From Agrypnia vestita (taxonomy: Eukaryota > Arthropoda > Insecta > Trichoptera > Phryganeidae): a DNA stretch of 64,000 nt. The DNA is taken from positions 62,001 to 126,000 of the forward strand of contig JADDOH010010223.1 of NCBI GenBank assembly GCA_016648135.1. The letters are read 5' to 3'. Made by a program: the position numbers and the translations under genes. Below are positions 1 to 11,935 of this stretch, piece after piece. How positions within the stretch are numbered: position 1 is the first letter of the stretch; every line of letters starts with the position of its first letter. The notes under the pieces are model-generated. The model was not told where the DNA came from and searched no databases. It worked only from the letters and a program-made list of their open reading frames with translations.

Positions 1-1170
1 CCGGGACGAAACCAAAATGGTTTGACTGTCGGCACACCGCTGTCATTTCGATAATCTATCGGAATATATTTTATTCTTACGTGTTAACTAATTTCTAATA
101 TCTCCACTTAATTCTAACTTATATAAACGAGAAAAAAATTAGAAGTGTTTCCGGGAAAAGAACTGCTGTTGTAATCGTCTGTACTTTACTTTAAATCTAT
201 TCTTACTACAATGTCTTTATTTTGGTGCCCCGATAAAATAACATTTTGGTATCCGGTTGTCTCCCCGGACATATCAAAACCGCGAAAAGATTCGCCGACT
301 GTACAACGCTATCCGCCCTTCGTGAAACCCGCGGTTCTACTCGCGCCGCGAGCCTTATCGCAACAAAAATCGTCTGCAGGAAAATTACATAGTAACATAT
401 TCCTACTTGTGGCGGTTGGCGAAATTGTTCCCTTTCCGCGCACGATTTTATTTCTTTACGGAACCCCATGGTTAGGTGCACGATTCGTCACACACGAGTT
501 TATCATATGGTACCGACCGGGTAAGTTATTAGACTCGATTACTTAGGTCTGTGGGCGCCAGGTACTTTAAGGTTGAAGTACCAACCGATTAGCTCGATTC
601 TATCATCCCTCGTTTCACTCGCTTGATATCAGTGTCTTTAATCTAAATCTCAGGGTGGGATCCGCTAGAAAACCCTTTTCCGGCGTGCTTTATACGCACG
701 AGCCCCGCGTTGGAAGCGCCACTTGATATACCGGGGTCGGGGGGGGTAAGGTCAGAGGGGGTCTGAGGATGATATAAAATCACGGTGTGGTAAACCGGCC
801 GGGAGATCTCAGATCTACGTATGCCGGCGGTTACGCCCTCCCCTAGGTACAATCAAAACGTCAGGTGACTGACTAGGACACTGATATCTCGAGGCGGGTG
901 AAGGGATAGAAAAATAATGAAATAGAAACAATTTTACAAGTCTCTATATTGGGCACTGTAGCAAATTAATTTACATGAAACATTAATCTTAACTTACATA
1001 CGACGCAGCAAAGTGGTTACTAATTTAAAAATTACATGAACCCTAATTTAGAGGGAGAGGACCAAATTATAAACAAAGAAAGAAAAAAAGACAAAACACA
1101 TAAAAAATCTGATCTTACTGCTAAAATGTATGGTGACGAGATTAAATTAACACTTCGGTAGAAACAGGTG
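1..1170. other. no gene recognised
   Basis: The stretch is mixed in composition. Short open frames exist on both strands around 206-546, but they overlap each other, resemble no family I know and have no recognisable splice context. I see no transposon protein, terminal repeat or RNA gene. A GGCGCCA string at 553-559 resembles part of a retroviral primer-binding site but has no LTR boundary beside it. Confidence 0.5.
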
Positions 1171-1530
1171 GGCGGAGAAAAAGTCTTTAGATCGGGGTAA
1201 CCTGTTTCGGAGAGTTCGGCAAGTGTCTTCTTCGTGCTGCTTCGTTGTGGGCGGCGGCTTCTGGCGTCGGCGTCGTCCTCTGACTGTGTAGGCTACGTCG
1301 GCGGCTTCTGACGTCGGCGTCGTGGCGGTCGGCAGCGAGACGTCGCTTCTTTTGTCACTGGGCGTCGCGGCGGTACACTGTGCGTCGCGGTTTCTGATAC
1401 GTCGTTTCTGGCGTCGCGATGCCGATTCGGTGGTCGCTACCGTTCGGACTTACTTTCTTCGAGAGTTACCAGGGTATTCGGCCGGACCGATTTTACGGGT
1501 CAGGCTAGAGTTCCTGGTCTCTCCACCTTC
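1171..1530. other. GC-rich block with internal duplication
   Basis: A GC-rich island stands out from its AT-rich surroundings. A short phrase close to GGCGGCTTCTGGCGTCGGCG occurs twice, near 1250 and 1300. An open frame (1322-1552, plus) crosses it, but the low-complexity, CpG-rich sequence is enough to explain that frame. It could be a promoter or leader of an element outside the window; nothing here decides this. Confidence 0.4.
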
Positions 1531-1627
1531 AGCTTCTAACTTCAACTCCTAACTCCAACTTCAACTCCTAACTCAACTCCTAACTCGACTCGACTCCTAA
1601 CTCCAACTTCAACTCCTCAACTCGACT
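1531..1627. repeat. minisatellite of AACTCCTAACTCC-type units
   Basis: Imperfect units of roughly 12-19 bases, variants of TCCAACTTCAACTCCTAAC, are repeated head to tail. They sit at the 3' edge of the GC-rich block. I see no coding potential. Confidence 0.75.
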
Positions 1628-4600
1628 GCCTTCTTGGCGGCTGGTTTCGCCTTATATTCTCTCTCCGGCGACCCAGGGTGTGGTCGCGGGGGCTCGAGGG
1701 GAAGCCTCCAGCTGGTCTTCCGCCGATTGGCTCCTTCGATGCCCGCCTCCATCGTCCATTCGTCTCTCACGATCCCTCCTAGGTCCCGATTGACGCTATT
1801 GGTTACTGAACCCAATGTTGCCTCCGTTCCGCCCCCTATTGTTCTCCCAGTTTGCGGCTAATCTCGATGCTTTTCTGGTATGTAGGCCTAAACACTTTGT
1901 TATTTCACGAACGCTTTGTTCACTGTTCATATCCCTATCCCGTCACCAAAAACACATTGCGAAATGAATTAAACTTAAGGATAATATTACAGTACAAATT
2001 GGCAAAGGCGGAAAATTGAAAACACAAATTCGCATCAACACTTTACCCAACATTACCCAAAAATAAAACTGCTTACATATACATACTTAATTAAATCGAC
2101 ACGCCAGACATATTTTTATCGACCAGTTATTTCTACCATTATTGACTAATTACATGGGATTGACGCAGGGTTTCATTAGATCACAGTAAAATTCCTTGAG
2201 TATGCATTACAATATTAATCTTATTATTAAGTCGTCGGTTTGATTCTTACAGTAGGCCTCTCAATATTTAACATTATTTATACATTACATCGTTACAGGT
2301 CAATCCTTATCATTAACATTGATTTAACGCTATTTATACATTACATCATTACCGGTCAATCCTTATCATTTACATTTAAAATTTACCACTCCGCATATTC
2401 TCTTCCTTTCTTTTTCTTTTTAATTTTTTTCTTTAACAATGACAACATGTACTTGATACTTAGTTTTATTTTTAATTTTAGCTTAAATAAAACAAGCTAT
2501 CGTACTTCTTAGTTGGACCAAACATATTTGTCAATATGTGACATAGAGATACAAAACAAAGGGCTAAAATTATACAGACATCGTGGCATTTCTTAGTGAA
2601 TCAATTAACATAAAAACTTATTTACATGGGATACATGCTTCAAGCGGGTCCCCTAATGTTAATGTTCTGTATACATCTTTGTAATTTCTTTTGGGATTAC
2701 AAAGTACATGAATTTGCATCAACGCCACTTTCCCTAAAGGAATGCTTACATATACTAACATAATCAAATTCGATAGACACTTTTTTTTCAAGAAATTATG
2801 TTAAACCTTATTACTAGAAGAAAAATTAAGAAAACTTGGCGTAAATTAATTAATGTAACATTATTTACACCTAAATAATGAAAATTCTTACTTCAATATG
2901 TAGGCTGGATTGAATGCAAAACGTTTTTTAAGGACTTTCATTATACTAATCATTATCTTATCAAATCAGCTTTCTTCCACCCCTGGTATAAGAATATAGG
3001 AAAAGAATAAAAATAGAGAACACTAAAAAATTATATAAGCCACATTCCACCCGGCAGACAATTGAAAATTTTCCAAACAAGAATTATTTTGAGCTTTATT
3101 ATAACTAGATTAAAACAACTATTTTAAAATAGACCGACAAATTATATTGCTTAAACGAGTAATCAAAACAATAATTGCATGTTTACAGATAGGTTATATA
3201 CCTACAACCTATAAATTTGTATAAAAAAAAAAACACAATATTGGGAGCTTGAATAACTAATGACAAATTAACATTATTCTTAAAAATAATTAAAACTCAC
3301 AAATTAACATTATTCAACTAGGTGTAATACATGAAAACATAAGACATGAAAGCCTCGATCTAAAGTAATATTAATGTTTATTCCAACACGGCATTTACTT
3401 ATTTGCAATTAATTAAACTATTTTGTTTCAACCCCGTGTGCTAAAATTCATTCTGCAGACAGATTTCAAAAGACTAAAAAGTCGGAATCTTATATCTCTT
3501 CAACCGTGTTACATCTTTTCACGAGATAATATTCTATTACGTTATATATTATATATTACATCAATATCAAACATCGTCGGCAATAATACAATCAAGTTTT
3601 TTTTCCTTTTGTTACGATCAATACATTTTCTATTATTTGCTACAAGTTAGATTAATTCGGGATGATCTCGTTATTATTTCAAATTGCAATGTCCCGTTCA
3701 TTTCGGTACTTAACAATAGAATACAGAATAAATGAGAAAACTACATATAAAACGAGTAACATCCACCTGCAGAGGTGGCCTGGGTTATCTAAACTACCAT
3801 TACCTTACTTAAATTAAACATATCAGTTGCTCATTAATTAGGTACATATTACATTGATATTATGATTCACCACTTTGCCTCAATTTCTAATTCGGCCTCT
3901 ACCTTCTTAATTGATTGACCCCTGTTATCTTTATTGATAATGACCGCCTGGTCGTGCGTTGCGGGATCTTCGCGCCCTTATAATAATAATATAATTTATA
4001 CGATCCTACATCTCGCGGATAGTGTCGCCATGTGGGGGATCGGTATGTCAGCGCTTTCTAAAACATCTCTATTGTCTGTCGAGGACAATAGTAAGTTTAC
4101 TGCGACGACTTTCGGAATTATTATCTTGTTTTTCTAAAAAAATGTCTTTCCCAAAACAATGGCGACTTCTCTAACAAACGCAGCTTTCTAAACCGTTGTC
4201 CCATGTGTTCGCATTTGGCCAAGATGTTCTTTCTATTGTTTAATCGGGGTTAGAGATATACGTCCCGCTGCAAGAAAAGGTTTACCGTTTTTACCCTTCC
4301 AAGATGTTACTTAAGAACAAAAGGTTGCGGACGTATTGCCCATCCTAACAAAAGGCCGTGCACTTTTGATGTCTTCGGCGATGCCCAACGCCCTCGGCAA
4401 CCCTAACTTTCTAATTCATTGTTTCGTATGTTTTATGGCGGGCTATCCTAAGAGCGATCGTCCGTCGCAATGTTATTTTTTTTTGAACAATAGGTCGCAT
4501 ATTTCGTCCTCGAACAAAAGATCGAACATGACCGGCTGTGACCACATGGCGCGTGATCTTCGAAACATGGGCGCTTTGATTTCGGTATTGCCCTAGGACA

Positions 4601-5340
4601 AAATAAATAACCTGGTTCGCGTCATATTCCGGTACATCAACAGCTACTATCTTGTAGTACCTACTTCACACAAGGTGAATCCATAGATAAATTCATCCTT
4701 TCAATCAATATGTATGTGCTGTCTATGGTAAGGCGTCATTCATGTCATAGATAAAACATGCAACTATATGATTTATAAGGTGAAAATTGTGAAATTTTTA
4801 ACTTTGTTAACTTTTTTAATACTTTGTTCCGCTGTATATAAATATAATTTTTATAATTAAAATACTCGTGAAATTAAGTTGAATAACATCCGTGAAGGTG
4901 CCTGCATTGTACAGTTAGCTGAAAGAAATCCAAAAAAAGGTTACCAGATTTCGAAAACCAGAAAGCATTTTTTTATTTTCATTTTTAAGGTTTTATCAAA
5001 ACCTGTAGTACTTTGACCGCTCGGGCGGCTCGCAAAATAGTTACTTAAAAAAGTATAAAAGTTTCAATTGCATTAAGGTTTAACTTATGTGTCGAGTGTC
5101 TTGGGGCAAGCTCTATTAAAACCTCATTCTGAGTGCGTCACAAGGTCAAAATAACTTGGTATCATGAATTTACTTCACTGTGCTTGGCTTACAAATATTA
5201 CATGACACTTAAACATTATGTATTGTCCACCGTCCTGGTCTATTTTCCATTTGTACATTTCGGTTTACCGATCTCTGGTAATATACGATTTTAATGTTTC
5301 AATTCTAAGAATCTGAGCTCTATTTCTAGAGCCCTATCTA
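1628..5340. other. long AT-rich stretch, no gene recognised
   Basis: This runs from the end of the minisatellite to the flank of the first zinc-finger exon. It is mostly AT-rich with homopolymer runs. Slightly GC-richer patches at 1630-1860 and 3940-4600 have short open frames on both strands, none resembling a known protein. I see no RNA gene, no transposon termini and none of the family's first exons. Confidence 0.45.
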
Positions 5341-5640
5341 CGTAAGTTTATATTTCTTCTAAAGTATTTAATTTATTTTATTTTAGATGTGGTTTGAAAG
5401 GAGGCTATTTGTGGTGGAAACTGTAAAGAAGGGTAAATGATATGTATTCCTGGAAGAAAGCTGTGATTGGTGTAAGAAAAAAATCAATCCACTTTTCGTG
5501 ACAGATGCTGTAGATAATATGCTTATCTTATTAGAGATGCTTTGTTCTTGAATAATCAGTTCTTTTTGAACTTCCGGTTCACTTTCACCCTTCAACAATT
5601 ATGTTGGGCGTAAAAAAAACAGAAAACAAAAAATGAATTA

Positions 5641-5854
5641 TTTAACTGTATATAGTTACATATATTTTATACGCACCGTATGTTTTTTTCGAGAAACTAT
5701 TCTCGACGTTTCGTTGAATACTTACTCAACGTCCTCAGGAGGACGACCTTTACTCGCGGATTTAACAGTAAATAGTTACGGATATCCGTAATATCCGTAA
5801 CTATTTACTGTTAAATATGTCTAACGGCCGTAAGAACAACCTTAACTCTTTAAT
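5641..5854 (-). mobile_element. 214-bp insertion with hammerhead-like core and hairpins
   Basis: A short insertion is flanked by 13-bp direct repeats, AAAAAATGAATTA, at 5628-5640 and 5855-5867. The paralogous flank near 42.4-42.5 kb lacks it. On the minus strand it reads CTGAGGA (5738-5732), a short stem with loop (GTTGA/TCAAC, 5730-5713), then GAAAC, the order of a hammerhead ribozyme core. A perfect 26-bp stem with a 5-base loop lies at 5760-5816. Hammerhead motifs occur in Penelope-like elements and in small non-autonomous retrozymes. No open reading frame is present. That it is a ribozyme-bearing non-autonomous retroelement is inference. Confidence 0.55.
5760..5816. repeat. perfect 26-bp inverted repeat (hairpin)
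   Basis: Bases 5760-5785 are the exact reverse complement of 5791-5816, with a CCGTA loop. Three smaller hairpins lie just before it, including GTCCTC/GAGGAC at 5731-5744 and CGTTGA/TCAACG at 5712-5731. A diverged partial copy of the stem arm lies at the element's other end near 5641-5660. Confidence 0.9.
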
Positions 5855-6066
5855 AAAAAATGAATTATTAACAATTGCTTCTTACTAGCGACTCATTTAA
5901 TTTCTGTCATAATGGTTATTGTAATTTCATTTTATACTTATCGCAGGAATCCGAAGTAAATTTTTCCATGTTTGCAAATAAACACAAACTTGTCCACTTT
6001 CAAGAATGAAAATTTGACAGAGGCCGTACCAAAATTGGCGTTAAGCAATAACTATTGACTTTTCAG

Positions 6067-9000
6067 ATCTCTTAAGAATACACGATTCTTCAACTGGGCC
6101 ATCGCCCTCCTCTGGACAGCAGCCGAAATTGCTGAGTATCGCTGAAAAGAATAAGTTTTCGTGCTTGCAGTGCAATTATTCTTGCTATCGGAAGTCCTCC
6201 TTAAGAAGTCATGCTCTTACGCACTCTGGAGAAAAACTGTTTTCATGTTCGCAGTGCAACTATTCATGCAATCAGAAGTCAAGTTTAAAAGTACATGTGC
6301 TTAACCACACTGGAAAAAACTTTTTTCATGTTCTCAGTGCAATTATTCTTGCAATGAAAAATCACACTTCAAAAGACATTCTCTTACGCACTCTGGTGAA
6401 AAACTTTTTTCATGTTCGCAGTGCAATTTTTCATGCAATACAAAAACAAGCTTAAAAAGACATACTCTTACGCACTCTGGTGAAAAAATGTTTTCATGTT
6501 CGCAGTGCACATATTCTTGCAACACACTATCAAACTTAAGAAGACATAGTCTTACGCACACTGGAAAAAAACTTTTTTCATGTGCGCAGTGCAGTTATTC
6601 TTGCAATAATAATTAATGTTTAAAAGTACATATGCTTAACCACACTGGACAAAAACTGTTTTCATGTTCGCAGTGCAATTATTCTTGCAATCGTAAGTCA
6701 AGTTTAATTGTGCATATGCTTAACCACACTGAAAAAAAACTTTTTTCATGTTCTCAGTGCAATTATTCTTGCAATGAAAAATCACACTTCAAAAGACATA
6801 CTCTTACGCACTCTGGTGAAAAACTTTTTTCATGTTCGCAGTGCAATTTTTCATGCAATACAAAAACAAGCTTAAAAAGATATACTCTTACGCACTCTGG
6901 TGAAAAAATGTTTTCATGTTCGCAGTGCACATATTCTTGCAACACACTATCAAACTTAAGAAGACATAGTCTTACGCACTCTGGTAAAAAACTGTTTTCA
7001 TGTTCGCAGTGCAATTATTCTTGCAATGATAAGTCAAATTTAAAATTACATGTGCTTAACCACACTGGAAAAAAAACTTTTTTCATGTGCGCAGCGCAGT
7101 TATTCTTGTAATAATAATTCATGTTTAAAAGTGCATATGCTTAACCACACTGGACAAAAACTGTTTTCATGTTCGCAATGCAATTATTCTTGCAATTGTA
7201 AGTCAAGTTTAATTGTGCATATGCTTAACCACACTGGAAAAAAACTTTTTTCATGTTCTCAGTGCAATTATTCTTGCAATGAAAAATCACACTTCAAAAG
7301 ACATACTCTTACGCACTCTGGTGAAAAACTTTTTTCATGTTCGCAGTGCAATTTTTCATGCAATACAAAAACAAGCTTAAAAAGACATACTCTTACGCAC
7401 TCTGGTGAAAAAATGTTTTCATGTTCGCAGTGCACATATTCTTGCAGCACACTATCAAACTTAAGAAGACATAGTCTTACGCACTCTGGTAAAAAACTGT
7501 TTTCATGTTCGCAGTGCAATTATTCTTGCAATGATAAGTCAAATTTAAAAGTACATGTGCTTAACCACACTGGAAAAAACTTTTTTCATGTGCGCAGTGC
7601 AGTTATTCTTGCAATAATAATTCATGTTTAAGAGTACATATGCTTAACCACACTGGACAAAAACTGTTTTCATGTTCGCAGTGCAATTATTCTTGCAATC
7701 GTAAGTCAAGTTTAATTGTGCATATGCTTAACCACACTGAAAAAAAACTTTTTTCATGTTCTCATTGCAATTATTTATGCAATGAAAAATCACACTTCAA
7801 AAGACATACTCTTACGCACTCTGGTGAAAAACTTTTTTCATGTTCGCAGTGCAATTTTTCATGCAATACAAAAACATGCTTAAAAAGACATACTCTTACG
7901 CACTCTGGTGAAAAAATGTTTTCATGTTCGCAGTGCACATATTCTTGCAACACACTATCAAACTTAAGATGACATAGTCTTACGCACTCTGGTAAAAAAC
8001 TGTTTTCATGTTCGCAGTGCAATTATTCTTGCAATGATAAGTCAAATTTAAAATTACATGTGCTTAACCACACTGGAAAAATCTTTTTTCATGTGCGCAG
8101 TGCAGTTATTCTTGCAATAATAATTCATGTTTAAGAGTACATATGCTTAACCACACTGGACAAAAACTGTTTTCATGTTCGCAGTGCAATTATTCTTGCA
8201 ATCGTAAGTCAAGTTTAATTGTGCATATGCTTAACCACACTGAAAAAAAACTTTTTTCATGTTCTCATTGCAATTATTCTTGCAATGAAAAATCACACTT
8301 CAAAAGACATACTCTTACGCACTCTGGTGAAAAACTTTTTTCATGTTCGCAGTGCAATTTTTCATGCAATACAAAAACAAGCTTAAAAAGACATACTCTT
8401 ACGCACTCTGGTGAAAAAATGTTTTCATGTTCGCAGTGCACATATTCTTGCAACACACTATCAAACTTAAGAAGACATAGTCTTACGCACTCTGGTAAAA
8501 AACTGTTTTCATGTTCGCAGTGCAATTATTCTTGCAATGATAAGTCAAATTTAAAATTACATGTGCTTAACCACACTGGAAATAAAACTTTTTTCATGTG
8601 CGCAGCGCAGTTATTCTTGTAATAATAATTCATGTTTAAAAGTGCATATGCTTAACCACACTGGACAAAAACTGTTTTCATGTTCGCAATGCAATTATTC
8701 TTGCAATTGTAAGTCAAGTTTAATTGTGCATATGCTTAACCACACTGGAAAAAAACTTTTTTCATGTTCTCAGTGCAATTATTCTTGCAATGAAAAATCA
8801 CACTTCAAAAGACATACTCTTACGCACTCTGGTGAAAAACTTTTTTCATTTTCGCAGTGCAATTTTTCATGCAATACAAAAACAAGCTTAAAAAGACATA
8901 CTCTTACGCACTCTGGTGAAAAAATGTTTTCATGTTCGCAGTGCACATATTCTTGCAGAACACTATCAAACTTAAGAAGACATAGTCTTACGCACTCTGG

Positions 9001-9830
9001 TAAAAAACTGTTTTCATGTTCGCAGTGCAATTATTCTTGCAATGATAAGTCAAATTTAAAAGTACATGTGCTTAACCACACAGGAAAAAAACTTTTTTCA
9101 TGTGCGCAGTGCAGTTATTCATGTAACACGAAATCATGATTAAAAATACATTCTTTTACGCACTCTGTTGTAAAACTGTTTTCTTGTTCGCAATGCAATT
9201 ATTCTTGCATTCGGAAGTCAAGTTTAAAAGTTCATGTGCTTAAGCATACTGGAGATAGATTATTTTCATGTTCGCAGTGCGAATATTCTTGCAATCGAAA
9301 GTCAGACATTTTAAATCATGCCCTTAAGCATTCTTGAGAAAAATTGTTTTCTTGTTCGCAGTGCAATTATTCTTGCAATCAGAAGACGCACTTAAAAAGA
9401 CGTATTCTTAAGCGTAATGGGAAATAACTGTTTTTATTCTCGCAATGCAATTATTCGTGCATTCATAAATCTAGCTTACAAGTACATGGGCTTAGCAAAC
9501 TGGTGAAAAATCTATTTTTATGATCACGTTGCAAATACTTGAGCGGTATTAAAGTTCACTTTAAACTCCAAGTGCTTTCATAAACCAGGTAAAAAAAAAT
9601 CAAGTATACATTGAAATTATTCATTCAAGTCAGATTTGAAATATATTCTCACACGCACTTTGGCGAATAACTGTTTTCATGATCATGTGGGGTTATTCGT
9701 GTAGTCATTTAACACATTTTACGGTAAATGTGCTTTCACACACTTTAGAAAAACTTTTTCTTGTTCACGGTGTACTCTATTCGTGCAATATAAACTACAT
9801 GTGCAATCCATCGTAGGATATTAATTTTAT
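6067..9830 (+). pseudogene. ZNF array 1: last exon of a C2H2 gene with six-finger tandem repeats, broken
   Basis: A splice acceptor (TTTTCAG, ending 6066) opens a phase-1 exon reading DLLRIH then SPSSGQQP, the leader shared by all ZNF exons here. More than 30 C2H2 fingers of 84 bp follow, in a repeating order of six. The frame breaks repeatedly where the linker A-run is shorter or longer than seven (near 6313, 7070, 7573, 8080, 8580). There are nonsense changes near 6613 and at 9137-9139, and fingers after 9140 are eroded. Canonical Phe in each finger is Cys. No first exon lies upstream in the window. Either this is a pseudogene, or some breaks are homopolymer assembly errors; the nonsense codons favour decay. 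Confidence 0.8.
6336..9135 (+). repeat. higher-order tandem repeat, 504 bp = 6 zinc fingers
   Basis: The finger containing NEKSHFKRH recurs at about 6336, 6756, 7261, 7764, 8267 and 8772. The first interval is about 420 bp (five fingers, one missing) and the next four are 503-505 bp. Units are nearly identical, which points to recent unequal exchange or gene conversion. Putative contact residues (-1,2,3,6) differ among the six fingers: R,S,S,V; E,S,H,R; T,T,S,R; T,S,N,R; D,S,N,L or V; N,S,C,V. Confidence 0.9.
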
Positions 9831-9861
9831 TTTTTTAAGTAATAAATCGGAAAAACATTAA

Positions 9862-10533
9862 CTCTTAAAAGACTGTGCTAAAAAAAAACTTTGGGGACGG
9901 TGGAGTAACACAGCGTTACCTGATTAAAAATCGGCATAGTTTTTAATATGTGATAAAATATACATATATACAATACAGATAAGACTTTTTAAAGGTCCCT
10001 TTATATAATTATGTAAGGTAAATATACATATTTGCATTATTTTAATAAATTATTATAAAATTATGGCAAATTGAATTTGCGTGCGCTTCCGCCGACGTTT
10101 CAATAGCAACTGAATACAACGACGCGGTCGCCTGCTCGCTTCAGTCGCATGCACTCCGTCTTTGTCTAGCACGTGTTACCCGACTCTATCGTACTCTTTC
10201 TATATTGTTTTTGCTTTCGCCGAAACCCAAGCAACCGCCATCTCTGTCCTACATGAAATGTGTGGTATTGTCGTGCTCTTTCTTGCTCGATTTAACTGCG
10301 ATGCACAATATACTGCTCTCTCTTACATACTGGCCGAAAATACGAGAGTAATGAATAAATATTTTTTAATTAAAAAATCCGTACATTCCTAACAGTTTAA
10401 TTTAGTAATTTTGGTGTGAAAATGTCTATTCAATGATTACAAAAAATGTGACGGTTTACTTTTCGTAAATAAGGTAGATATTTCTTATTTTGTATGACAG
10501 GTAGACCTACGTTACATCACCGACACACAGGAG
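9862..10533 (+). mobile_element. 672-bp TTAA-flanked non-autonomous element, copy 1
   Basis: The element lies between TTAA at 9858-9861 and TTAA at 10534-10537. It begins CTCTTAAAAGACTGTG and ends ACACACAGGAG. A second copy of exactly the same length is at 57479-58150. The paralogous 3' flank at about 48310 reads through an uninterrupted TTAA, so it represents the empty site. TTAA targeting is characteristic of piggyBac-type transposition, but the ends are only weakly inverted and no transposase is encoded. A 76-codon open frame (10162-10392) is kept in both copies but resembles no protein I know. Confidence 0.75.
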
Positions 10534-10537
10534 TTAA

Positions 10538-11935
10538 AAAAGTATTTAGAACGTTATAATTTATAAGAACATTGTAGATATGTTTGTAGTGTTAAATGTC
10601 GATAAATTTTTTGTAAAAAATATTTTTTTATTTCGATTTTAAACATCTTTTTATATATTGCAGGTTACTTCGATGAATATATATTAAAAAAGTATATATA
10701 AGAAATTAAACAAACTTTCATTTGTATATACTGATGAGCACGCATCTTTTTGGGATGAAGACATGCACGAACACGGTCAATTTTCCAAAAGACGACGGCT
10801 ATCCAAAATTAAAATTCACATTTTTATCACAAAACAAAAAATATACTTAACTTTAATTTTGTGCAACAAGGGTTACTAATTATATGCAATAGAACTTAAG
10901 CTACTCTGAGATAGTCACATCACGTCTCCTCATCATGCATCCTCAGCCGCTGGTGATGGCGCCATGGAGCCCTCCTTCAGCGGAGATCTCAGCCGCGTGT
11001 CTCACCACGGGGCCGGTCGCCGCGTGCTGACGGCACCGAGGAGGTCCAGCATAGGTCATCCTTCACAGCTCTCCGAGGCAGGCGGATGAAGGCAGCATCT
11101 CGTGGGGCGCACTGCGCAGGTCTGGTCGGTGTTCCGTCGCTTTGCCGCTGCTAGTTCCTCATTAGGGCTGGCTGGAATCTTCTCAGATGTAGGAAGCTCG
11201 TGTGTCTGCTTGTCGGACACGAGGTGTTGACCGCTCAAGGGCTTCAACAGAATAGGAAAGGGGCAGCCTCTCAGCAAGCTGGGTGATGACGGCTGGAGAC
11301 CAGAATTTAAAAGCCCGCCTGCTCTCCGGTCGGTTGGCCGTGAGGGTGCCAGTGTTGCCAGTAAGTCTTCAGCCACACACCGTTGTCTCCACATACATCT
11401 GAACACATTATTAATATACAATACATATTAAAATAATTTAATCACATCTGTTCTAAGCTTTACAAAATGACAAAATAACTAGCGGTCCTTGCCTGGGTTA
11501 CAGATTAATTTAAAAATATTTTTTGAGAGGAGGAATACCATTGTCTTGCAAAGTCTATGCTTATGATGATTTTTCTGTTACGCCCTATACTATACTAATA
11601 AGTATTTTGCTCCACTCAAAAGCTGGATGAGCTCTCCGGGAGAGTGGTGTGGAGGGATGTTTTCTTTAGGGTTGTAAAATGCAACTAAGAATTTTTTACA
11701 TCTGATATGTACTATTTTATTTATTTTTGGAATATTACCAAATAATATATACCATAATGGTCGTGATTCCTCTAGGTTTAAATTAAAATTCGATAGAATT
11801 CATGTAGAATTTCCGTATCACTCACTTACATGTTTCTACAAAATTTTTCAAAGACCAAAAAACTTAAAGTTATATAGATTACTTATTACAAAGAGATAAG
11901 ATAATTATTGCAAATAAATGAAATACTTCGTGTTC
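10538..11935. repeat. segmental duplication: ZNF 3' flank, copy 1 (pairs with 38660-40255)
   Basis: From the run around AATTTATAAGAACAT (about 10557) to about 11930 this block matches 38660-40255 in the same orientation. It includes a shared AT-rich 3' flank, a GC-rich block (10930-11420) and an AT-rich tail. The first part also matches 48300-47886 in inverse orientation. Three ZNF exons therefore share one ancestral 3' flank. Confidence 0.8.
11056..11421 (-). CDS. GC-rich conserved open frame, copy 1, function unknown
   Basis: A 121-codon frame lies inside a GC-rich block that repeats at 39129-39626. The central part is the same frame in both copies, including LVSDKQTHELPTSEKIPASP and a basic AAKRRN stretch that could act in nuclear localisation. 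Both copies have indels near the ends: this one lacks the segment after AVRPTR that copy 2 keeps, and its N-terminal part is in another frame. I do not recognise a family. It runs antisense to, and converges with, the ZNF gene upstream. It may be an exon of a separate gene or merely a conserved repeat. Confidence 0.35.
   Translation of the reverse strand: MYINNVFRCMWRQRCVAEDLLATLAPSRPTDRRAGGLLNSGLQPSSPSLLRGCPFPILLKPLSGQHLVSDKQTHELPTSEKIPASPNEELAAAKRRNTDQTCAVRPTRCCLHPPASESCEG

Larger units (their letters stand above)
5341..6066 (+). other. intron-side flank of ZNF array 1, shared with the 42.3 kb copy
   Basis: The sequence before the ZNF acceptor at 6066 matches the sequence before the ZNF exon at 42644. 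Shared blocks include a stretch around GGTTTGAAAGGAGGCTA (about 5390 versus 42350) and one around GCAAATAAACACAAACTT (about 5975 versus 42550). The two ZNF exons were therefore copied together with intron sequence. The 5641-5854 insertion is absent from the 42.3 kb copy. Confidence 0.7.

Noticed and set aside
206..546. Overlapping 91- and 111-codon frames on opposite strands
   Set aside because: They lie on top of each other, and neither resembles a known protein or has splice or start context.
545..1880. LTR with primer-binding site at 549-560 (minus)
   Set aside because: Only the GGCGCCCA core matches; no TG...CA boundary abuts it and no second LTR or polyprotein is visible.
6343..9030. 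Six minus-strand open frames of 72-83 codons (MHCEHEN type)
   Set aside because: They are antisense shadows of the repeated fingers, spaced by the 504-bp unit, with no features of their own.
6336..9135. CRISPR array
   Set aside because: The repeats are 84-bp coding zinc fingers in a eukaryotic context with no direct-repeat/spacer alternation.
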